Positions 30,922 through 36,716 of a stretch of 36,716 nt of DNA are shown piece by piece; position 1 is the stretch's first letter; each line of letters opens with the position of its first letter. The stretch lies in the NCBI GenBank assembly GCA_027296045.1, contig JAPUJS010000354.1, positions 1-36,716 of the forward strand, in the 5' to 3' direction. The translations under genes were made by a program, and so were the position numbers. Below the pieces are notes generated by a model. It was not told where the DNA came from. It saw nothing but the letters and a program-made list of their open reading frames with translations, and did not search any database. The DNA comes from a bacterium. Its GTDB lineage: Bacteria > Latescibacterota > UBA2968.

Positions 30922-31755
30922 CTAAATCAACGCCCGAACCTTTTCCGCCCCCACCCTGGCCACTTCAAACGGATCTTGCTCCCACAAATCCTGGCGAAAC
31001 AATTCCAGAGACACCGGCCCCGAAAATCCCTGCTGGGCCAACAGTTCCAGCATCCCTTTCAAATTCAAAATCCCGTCTCCCGGATAGACCCGGTCTCCAT
31101 CCACCAGTTCCTCTCTTGGCTTATCCGTTTGAGGAGCATCGTCAATGTGAAAGATCGACACCTGCTCGCCCGGTACCTTGAGAATATCTTCGTCCTTCCC
31201 CCCTCCTCGAAAAATATGATACGCATCCATCACCACAGTCGTCTCGGCCCGATTTGCCCGGTTCACGATCTCCATCAACACATCCACATTGTTGACATGC
31301 CCCACAAACCCCAGAAACTCCAGGGAGGGCAAACACCCGATCTCCTTGCCCAAATCGATTAATTCAGAAAATCGATCCCCCGCCCGGTTCAGATCGATTT
31401 GCCCGGGACCCGGACCGGCAATAATCCGAGACGCTCCCACAGCCGCACCCTGTTCCATCCGACGACGCACTTCACCCAGCACGTCACCGCGATAGGCCCC
31501 TTCTTCTGCATCCATCCAGTCTTTCAAGTGCACCAGATCGGGCACCTGCAATCCATAATCGTCCAGTGCCCTGCGGACTTCCGACAAACTCCTGCCCGAT
31601 TCTTCAAACGACGTCAAATCGTCATTCCACAACTCAACAGCCTCATATCCCGCCTCGCCTGCGGCCTTAATCTTGTCCATCAAAGAAGCGCTTCGAATGG
31701 TACTGGTATTAAAACAGAGCGTAAACCTCGTCAGATTCCTCTCCAGAGATTTCAA
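30922..31755 (-). CDS. Sugar phosphate isomerase/epimerase (AP endonuclease family 2 fold)
   Basis: The 277-residue TIM barrel belongs to the xylose isomerase-like superfamily. Typical pieces are FCFNTSTIR-like LCFNTSTIRS, AGYEAVELWNDD, SLEFLGF, VVMDAYHIFRGGG, FHIDDAPQ, PGDGILNLKGMLELL and VSLELFR. Metal ligands E, D, H and E are in place. The start is taken as TTG at 31755, with GGAAG six bases upstream. The substrate is unknown; keto sugars or inositol derivatives are usual. It is the first gene of the isomerase-DUF6504-dusB-larB operon. Confidence 0.85.
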   Translation of the reverse strand: MKSLERNLTRFTLCFNTSTIRSASLMDKIKAAGEAGYEAVELWNDDLTSFEESGRSLSEVRRALDDYGLQVPDLVHLKDWMDAEEGAYRGDVLGEVRRRMEQGAAVGASRIIAGPGPGQIDLNRAGDRFSELIDLGKEIGCLPSLEFLGFVGHVNNVDVLMEIVNRANRAETTVVMDAYHIFRGGGKDEDILKVPGEQVSIFHIDDAPQTDKPREELVDGDRVYPGDGILNLKGMLELLAQQGFSGPVSLELFRQDLWEQDPFEVARVGAEKVRALI

Positions 31756-31866
31756 GATAGGCTTCCAAAATCACATATCGATTGGACCGGGCACATAACC
31801 TGGCTAAAATCTAACGATTCAACAAGATAAGATCAATACAAACCTGTGGCAACGATCCGGTACATC

Positions 31867-31900
31867 AAAAAAAGCGTTCGAACCTGCAAAGTCCGAACGC
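31867..31900 (-). terminator. Terminator of the 42-residue ORF
   Basis: GCGTTCG (minus strand, 31900-31894) pairs with CGAACGC (31880-31874) around a 13-base loop and is followed by seven T. It lies 25 bases after the stop at 31925 and before the isomerase gene. Confidence 0.75.
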
Positions 31901-31924
31901 CTCACATGATTCAAAAGCGTGTCT

Positions 31925-32053
31925 TTAATTCGGATGAATCCAAATCTTCTTCCACATCCGCATCGTGTTCAACTGTCGTTTGGCCTGGGCATACCGATTC
32001 AGAATCTCAATCACCTTGAGTCTCAGCGCTAGTTTATGCAAATCGACCGACAT
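31925..32053 (-). CDS. Free-standing 42-residue protein
   Basis: The product begins MSVDLHKLALRLKVIEIL and is basic, with a leucine-rich amphipathic helix (about 4-20) followed by NRYAQAKRQLNTMRMWKKIW. The longer open frame upstream to 32176 lacks a start signal. I chose the ATG at 32053 because GCAGGAGG lies four bases before it and a strong promoter lies just upstream. No family is recognised. Possible roles are a small regulator, toxin-like peptide or membrane-active peptide. Confidence 0.6.
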   Translation of the reverse strand: MSVDLHKLALRLKVIEILNRYAQAKRQLNTMRMWKKIWIHPN

Positions 32054-32093
32054 CGGACCTCCTGCAAAAACGGGTGAACCAGCCTTTCCAACC

Positions 32094-32122
32094 ATAATAC
32101 GCAGGTGCTTGCCAAAAGTCAA
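32094..32122 (-). promoter_or_regulatory. Sigma-70 promoter of the 42-residue ORF
   Basis: TTGACT (32117-32122, minus strand) and TATTAT (32094-32099) are separated by exactly 17 bases. Transcription would start near 32087, giving a 34-base leader with a strong ribosome binding site. Confidence 0.7.
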
Positions 32123-32212
32123 GCCAACGAACAGAAATTTCTTTACACCATGAAAAGTGCCGCCTATATTGCACAACGCACTTAGAATCCAAAACTTAAA
32201 AAAGGAGCTACG

Positions 32213-32974
32213 ATGGCGGAAGACCTCCTGAAAACCCGACTCAAAAATGGCGAGGTGGTGATAGGGCCCTTTGTCAACCTCGCTTCAGGTGCCCTGATCG
32301 AAATCGCCGCCTATGCCGGTTTTGATTTTGTCATCCTGGATACCGAACACGGCCCACTCGACATCGGGACGGCCGAAGACCTCTGTCGGGTTGCCCACGG
32401 TGTGGGGATTTCCCCTATTGTGAGGGTCCGCGAAAACGATCCCCCACAAATTCTCCGGGCACTCGACATTGGCGCCCATGGCGTCCAGGTCCCCCAGATT
32501 TGCAATCAGGCCGATGGCGAAGCCGTTGTCAATGCCGCCAAATATACCCCCCTGGGCATGCGGGGCGTTTCCCCCTATACACGTGCAGCCCGATACTTTG
32601 TCGATGGCGCGAAAATCTTTGAACGATTGAATGAAGAATCCATGACGATTGTCCACGTAGAAGGCGTGGAAGGCCTCGAAAACCTGGACGGGATCATCTC
32701 AGTCGAAGGTCTGGACGTCATCTTCCTGGGGCCCTACGACCTGTCTCAGTCCCTCGGCATCCCAGGCCAGGTCAGCGACCCCCGGGTGGTCGATCGCATG
32801 AAAGAAGCCGCAGAAAAAATCAACAGTGCAGGGTTGACTGTGGGCACATTTGCCGACAGCCCCGAAACCGCAAAGCGCTGGATAGATGCGGGGGTACGCT
32901 ATATCTCCCTTTCCGTAGATACGGGCATCTATCTCCAGGGCTGCAGACAAATACTTCAGGGGGTTCGAGGCTGA
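32213..32974 (+). CDS. HpcH/HpaI family aldolase
   Basis: Class II pyruvate aldolases of this family cleave 2-keto-3-deoxy acids, such as 2-dehydro-3-deoxyglucarate, using a divalent metal. The 253-residue protein has VNLASGALIEIAAYAGFDFV, LDTEHGPLDI, VRVRENDPPQILRALDIGAHG, GMRGVSPYTRAARY, VEGVEGLENLDGI and FLGPYDLSQSLGIPGQ. The metal-binding Glu in the last-but-one motif (VHVEGVEG) and Asp in GPYDLS are visible. GGAG lies six bases before the ATG. Its stop is 37 bases from the IS-end relic. Confidence 0.93.
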   Translation: MAEDLLKTRLKNGEVVIGPFVNLASGALIEIAAYAGFDFVILDTEHGPLDIGTAEDLCRVAHGVGISPIVRVRENDPPQILRALDIGAHGVQVPQICNQADGEAVVNAAKYTPLGMRGVSPYTRAARYFVDGAKIFERLNEESMTIVHVEGVEGLENLDGIISVEGLDVIFLGPYDLSQSLGIPGQVSDPRVVDRMKEAAEKINSAGLTVGTFADSPETAKRWIDAGVRYISLSVDTGIYLQGCRQILQGVRG

Positions 32975-33010
32975 TTCAACCCGCTGTATTGTGCGATCGA
33001 GTCTCCACCG

Positions 33011-33027
33011 ATCCGTGGGAGTGTCAA
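33011..33027 (+). mobile_element. Relic of the IS right end
   Basis: ATCCGTGGGAGTGTCAA is identical to the IS right tip at 15232-15248, and the next base differs. The preceding CTCCAC can still form a weak hairpin with GTGGGAG, but the rest of the element is missing. The relic contributes the stop codon (TGA on the minus strand, 33024-33026) of the dipeptidase-like gene. Confidence 0.7.
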
Positions 33028-34022
33028 TCTTTCCAGACCTTCTGAAAAAGCCGGAGCCAGTTTCCGCCGAGGATTTTGGCTGTGTCCGTTTCGTTGTAGC
33101 CACGTTTGAGCAATTCCAGTGCGACGTTGGAAAATTTGTCGGGGGTTTCCATTCCCCGGGGATGGATCAGGGGGTCGGGATAGGTCATAGGACGGGCTTT
33201 GTATTTGGTTCCCTGCTGGGAGAATATCCAGTCGAAAAATGCCTTGGGTTGATCCTGGGTGTAGTCGGTTCCGATTGCCACGTGGTCTATTCCCACCCTT
33301 TCGACCAGATCTTCGATGGCGTCTACGTATTCCTCCAGCGTGGACTCAAATGTGCTGGGAAAGAAGGCGGGAAAGGCATTGGCACCGACGACGCCCCCTT
33401 TTTCAGTGAGGCGTTTGAGGGCTTCGTCGGTTTTGTTGCGCACGTGATCGACAAAATCGCGGGCATTTGCATGGGTAAAGGCTACGGGCTGTTCCGAGGC
33501 TTCAATGGTTTCCAGGGTGGTGCGGTCGCCAACGTGGGAGAGGTCGATGAGGATGCCCAGGCGGTTCATTTCCCGAATCACATCCAGACCAAAGTTGCTG
33601 AGGCCGTCATCGGTGCGTTCGTAGCAGCCGTTGCCCAGTAGGTTGCGCTCGTTGTAGGTGATCTGCACTATACGCACGCCCAGGGTGTGGAAGAGTTCGA
33701 GGCGGTCCAGGTCGTTTTCGATAGGCGAGGCGTTCTGCCATCCCAGGATAATGCCCACCCTGCCGTCTTTTTTGGCCTGCAGGATGTCCTGGGCGGTCCT
33801 GACCTGGACCAGGGTGTCTTCATATTCCCTGAACCGGCGCAGCCAGGCAGCGATGTTGTCCATGGCCTCCGCGTAGTTTTCCCATATGGCGCTGGTGGCA
33901 TTGATGGCGGTTATCCCGCCCGCGTGCAGGCTCTGATATACGGCGGGGCTCTCCCAATTGCTCACGTTCAGGCCGTCGATCACAATGGCCTCATTGTAGG
34001 GTTGTATTTCGGTGCTCGCCAT
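33024..34022 (-). CDS. M19 (membrane dipeptidase-like) protein with altered metal site
   Basis: M19 enzymes hydrolyse dipeptides at a two-zinc site. The 332-residue protein keeps LIDLSHVGDRTT (H163), FTHANAR (H184) and AIGTDYTQ (D253). The usual N-terminal His-x-Asp ligands are replaced by L18 and V20 in VIDGLNVSNW, and the bridging Glu region reads ILGWQN. It is therefore either a variant enzyme with a changed metal centre or a non-catalytic relative. The stop lies in the IS relic. It follows the gamma-glutamyltransferase gene by 27 bases; together they fit gamma-glutamyl peptide breakdown. Confidence 0.8.
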   Translation of the reverse strand: MASTEIQPYNEAIVIDGLNVSNWESPAVYQSLHAGGITAINATSAIWENYAEAMDNIAAWLRRFREYEDTLVQVRTAQDILQAKKDGRVGIILGWQNASPIENDLDRLELFHTLGVRIVQITYNERNLLGNGCYERTDDGLSNFGLDVIREMNRLGILIDLSHVGDRTTLETIEASEQPVAFTHANARDFVDHVRNKTDEALKRLTEKGGVVGANAFPAFFPSTFESTLEEYVDAIEDLVERVGIDHVAIGTDYTQDQPKAFFDWIFSQQGTKYKARPMTYPDPLIHPRGMETPDKFSNVALELLKRGYNETDTAKILGGNWLRLFQKVWKD

Positions 34023-34049
34023 TTCCTGTCCTTCGGTGTAAAGATAAAT

Positions 34050-35816
34050 TCACCAGCCCAACATGACCGACTCCCGCCTGGGGTCGGCACCGCCCTGGTA
34101 GACGCCGGAATCCATGTCAACGAGGATTGGCACAAAACCGTTGGTGATGCCCCAGGGCCCGGTCACTTCGACGTCGTGGCCCCGATCTCTCAGACCGTTG
34201 GCCGCCTCCGAGGAGATGCGCCCTTCCAGGACCAGGCGATTGGGCGCAATCCGATGCGGCCAGGGCGACTGGGGGAAGCTGTAGCTGCAGAACCGGGGGG
34301 CTGCGACGGCTTCCTGGACGTTTAGGCCGAAGTCTACAATATTGCTAAAGACCTGTAGGCTGCTTTGCGTCTGGCTGTCCCCGCCGGGCGTTCCCAGGGT
34401 CATGAAGGGGCGGCCGTTTTTTAGCACAATGAATGTGCAGGGCGTTGTACGGGGGCGCTTTCGGGGCGCAAGGGCGTTGGGGTTTTGGGGGTCGAGCCAG
34501 AAATAGCAGCCCCGACAGTTGATCAGGATGCCCGTGTCGCCCAGGACCATGCCCTGGGACAGGCCGGAGAAGGTGCTGGGTGTAACAGATACCATGTTTC
34601 CCTGTGCGTCCACGGCAGATAGGTGCGTGGTGCCGTCCGGATCTCCGACCGTTTCCGAAGTCACGTGCCCGGCGGGCTGATCCTCAACCGTGGCCCGCAT
34701 CCTGCAAGGGTCCCCCGGGGGGTAAGTCGCCTGCGCTTTTTCAGGGTCCAGGATGCTGTGGCGCAGGCCGGCGTATTGGGGGGACAGCAGACCTTCTACG
34801 GGCACGTCGACAAAGGCCGGGTCTCCGGCGTAGCGCTCTCGATCGGCCAGGGCCAGCTTCAGCGCTTCCACCTGCAAATGAATGGCCCGGGGGCTGTTGT
34901 GGCCGAGCGCAGCCAGGTCGCAGGCCTCCAGGATGTTTAGCGCCTCCAGTAAGGCGATGCCCTGAGTCCAGGTGCGGTTGGTGTAGATTTCGTAGCCCCG
35001 ATAGGTGGTCGATATCGGGTCTTCCAGGGGCGATTCGTATTCGGCAAAATCCTCGAATGTATACAGCCCGCCGAGGGCCTGCAGGGCATCGACCATCCGG
35101 CGGGCCACATCCCCTTTGTAAAAGACATCGCGGGCCTCCGAAATCGCAGTCGCCCTCGATTTGCCTTTCTGGAGGGCGTTCTCCTCGGCCCGAATCATCA
35201 GCGATAGCGTGCGCGCCAGGTCCGGCTGTTTGAAGCGCGTTCCCGGCTCCGGGGCTTTTCCATCGGGTAAAAATACCCTGGCCGAGGCCGGGTATTTTTT
35301 CAGGTTGGCCACCCGTTCCGGGGTCGCCAGGGTTCGACAGAAGAGCTGATAGGCGGGAAAACCATCGGCTGCCAGGGCGTAAGCGTCTCTGGCCACCTGC
35401 GAAAAGCCCATGGTTCCAAATTCGGAAAGCATGGTGAGCAACGCCGATAGGACGCCGGGAACGGTGGTGCTGAGGACGCCGGGAGGGATTTCTCCCCACC
35501 TGTTTCTGTAGAGATCGATGGTTGCCCCCTGCGGCGCCCAGCCCTGCCCGACGACCGAATGCACTTTGCCTTTGGCAGCGTCGTAGAACAGCATCGCCAC
35601 TTCACCGCCCAGCGTGTAATGCGCTGTGGGTTCCAGCACGCCGGCAGAGAGAGCGGATGCAACCGCAGCGTCTACCGCATTGCCGCCCTGCCCGAGGATA
35701 CGCATGCCCGATTGTGCCGTAAGCTGGGTTCCGCCGCCGACCATGCCGTGCGTGCCCCAGACAATGGGGCGATGGGAGAATGTCCCGTGACTTCCTTCGG
35801 GATAGGTTTGGTTCAT
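34050..35816 (-). CDS. Gamma-glutamyltransferase family protein
   Basis: These N-terminal-nucleophile enzymes cleave gamma-glutamyl bonds, for example in glutathione, after self-cleavage into two subunits. The 588-residue protein has MVGGGTQLTAQSGMRILGQGG, LGGEVAMLFYD, the nucleophile motif DPDGTTHLSAVD (T396, where the chain should split) and TLGTPGGDSQTQ near the end. No signal peptide is seen, so it is probably cytoplasmic. The ATG at 35816 has GAGG eight bases upstream; the frame is open slightly further. The usual E. coli-type arginine pocket cannot be checked by eye, so substrate may differ. Confidence 0.88.
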   Translation of the reverse strand: MNQTYPEGSHGTFSHRPIVWGTHGMVGGGTQLTAQSGMRILGQGGNAVDAAVASALSAGVLEPTAHYTLGGEVAMLFYDAAKGKVHSVVGQGWAPQGATIDLYRNRWGEIPPGVLSTTVPGVLSALLTMLSEFGTMGFSQVARDAYALAADGFPAYQLFCRTLATPERVANLKKYPASARVFLPDGKAPEPGTRFKQPDLARTLSLMIRAEENALQKGKSRATAISEARDVFYKGDVARRMVDALQALGGLYTFEDFAEYESPLEDPISTTYRGYEIYTNRTWTQGIALLEALNILEACDLAALGHNSPRAIHLQVEALKLALADRERYAGDPAFVDVPVEGLLSPQYAGLRHSILDPEKAQATYPPGDPCRMRATVEDQPAGHVTSETVGDPDGTTHLSAVDAQGNMVSVTPSTFSGLSQGMVLGDTGILINCRGCYFWLDPQNPNALAPRKRPRTTPCTFIVLKNGRPFMTLGTPGGDSQTQSSLQVFSNIVDFGLNVQEAVAAPRFCSYSFPQSPWPHRIAPNRLVLEGRISSEAANGLRDRGHDVEVTGPWGITNGFVPILVDMDSGVYQGGADPRRESVMLGW

Positions 35817-36069
35817 GGTGTTTTCCTCATCGATCATTATTCGCCGTATTCAGACAAGATAATACCCCTGAAATACAAGTCAAGAAGTGCTGTACCGGTC
35901 ATCCCATCCTCTCAGGCGTTTGAGAGCATACGGAACGCCGGTGCCGATTTTAGCTGAAGAATTGCTTTTTTTCTCAGGATCTCGGGCTTGTTTGACGCAA
36001 GTTAAACGTTGTTTTTTCCCGGAAGACAGCGCGTCCTGTGCTGCCCGATCACAACAACGGAGGTGTAAG

Positions 36070-36716
36070 ATGGATCTCGGTCTTAACGGAAAGGTAGCGC
36101 TGGTGACCGGTGCCAATCGGGGAATCGGTCTGGCCACGGCGCTGGGGCTGGCACGGGAAGGGTGCGATGTGGGCATCTGCGCCCGGACTCAGGTGAGCCT
36201 CTCCGCGGCGGCGGAACAGATCGGGGGGCTGGGGGTGCGCGTGGCTGCTGTTCTGGCCGACGTGCTGGAGCCGGAGGATGCGAGCCGGTTCGTGGAGGAA
36301 GCGGCAACCCGATTGGGAGGAATCGATATTCTGATCAATAACGTGGGGGCGAATGTGGGCGAACGGCGGTTGATGGATTCATCGGAGGGGGACTGGGAAC
36401 AGACGTTTCACTACAACGTGTTCCCGGGGGTGCGGCTCACGCGTCGGGTGGTGCCCCATATGCAGAAACGGGGTGGGGGAAACGTGGTCTTTCTTTCTTC
36501 CATCTCCGGCTGGATTCCACAGTTGAGCGGGTCTGCGCAGTACGGGGCGTCGAAGGCGGCACAGATCTTTATGGCCGAACCGCTGGCGCTGGAACTGGTT
36601 CACGACCGTATTCGGGTGAATGTGGTGTCCCCGGGGTCCATTCTGTTTGAAGGCGGAAGCTGGGACGCCTACCGCCAGCGGGACCCGGAGAAGTTTGCCG
36701 CGTACGAGGAAAACGG
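36070..36716 (+). CDS. SDR family oxidoreductase, 3' end outside the window
   Basis: The first 215 residues of a short-chain dehydrogenase are present; the frame stays open to the window end. Visible are the cofactor motif TGANRGIG (14-21), NNVGANVG, the catalytic serine in SSISG, the active-site YGASK, and VSPGSILFEGG. The arginine in CARTQ after the second strand suggests NADP(H). GGAGG lies six bases before the ATG. It is divergent from the gamma-glutamyltransferase gene; the 253-base gap shows no convincing promoter. Substrate unknown. Confidence 0.9.
   Translation, partial: MDLGLNGKVALVTGANRGIGLATALGLAREGCDVGICARTQVSLSAAAEQIGGLGVRVAAVLADVLEPEDASRFVEEAATRLGGIDILINNVGANVGERRLMDSSEGDWEQTFHYNVFPGVRLTRRVVPHMQKRGGGNVVFLSSISGWIPQLSGSAQYGASKAAQIFMAEPLALELVHDRIRVNVVSPGSILFEGGSWDAYRQRDPEKFAAYEEN

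Noticed and set aside
1..36716. CRISPR arrays, rRNA genes or prophage
   Set aside because: No regularly spaced repeats, rRNA sequence or phage structural genes were seen on reading the window.

Overview
This window looks like part of the chromosome of a Gram-negative-type, probably uncultured bacterium of moderate G+C content. The support is general: SecG, a sigma-54-type promoter, several PAS histidine kinases and single-domain response regulators, a PPi-type phosphofructokinase, and a mix of cupins, sugar-phosphate isomerase, HpcH aldolase, dipeptidase and gamma-glutamyltransferase genes often seen in environmental genomes such as Latescibacterota or related FCB lineages. The phylum is a low-confidence inference.

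Layout. 1-5.0 kb (minus strand): a glycolysis and export operon, pfp (PPi-type PFK)-gap-pgk-tpiA-secG-tRNA-Leu(GAG), with a good sigma-70 promoter in front and a terminator behind. 5.0-9.0 kb: comF (minus), then a response regulator, a HAD-YvcK fusion and a second HAD gene (plus). 9.0-10.9 kb: a SAM hydrolase operon with two tiny membrane proteins (minus). It is divergent from a single-domain response regulator that has a near-perfect sigma-54 promoter and a long structured leader. 10.9-13.8 kb: radC and a membrane-anchored M15-like protein (minus), then two cupin genes (plus). 13.9-15.25 kb: a TnpB-only IS200/IS605-type element, inserted between a histidine kinase gene and what appears to be its terminator. 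15.25-17.6 kb: a LOG-family gene and the histidine kinase (minus). 17.7-24.9 kb: a tight plus-strand operon of glycosyltransferase, radical SAM/SPASM protein, second glycosyltransferase, pentapeptide-repeat ion channel, P1 peptidase and sodium:solute symporter, preceded by a gene remnant. 24.9-28.8 kb: an AT-rich palindromic control region, then a membrane coiled-coil protein, an unrecognised 623-residue Lys/Pro-rich protein and a receiver-PAS-PAS-HisKA protein lacking an ATPase domain. 28.8-31.8 kb (minus): sugar isomerase/epimerase, DUF6504-like, dusB and larB. 31.9-33.0 kb: a free-standing 42-residue ORF with its own promoter and terminator, and an HpcH/HpaI aldolase. 33.0-36.7 kb: gamma-glutamyltransferase and dipeptidase-like genes (minus) and a partial SDR gene (plus).

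The most notable signals are these. (1) A 17-base copy of the IS right end lies at 33.01 kb, exactly where the plus strand turns from C-rich to G-rich whatever the gene direction, which suggests an IS-associated rearrangement junction. (2) The 10.16-10.5 kb control region holds a start codon inside a perfect palindrome, a sigma-54 promoter and a structured leader. (3) TnpB lacks the usual RuvC-II glutamate. (4) YvcK is fused to a HAD domain. (5) The 25.1-28.8 kb cluster is the best candidate for an undescribed system. All functions are assigned by reading motifs by eye; no searches were run.
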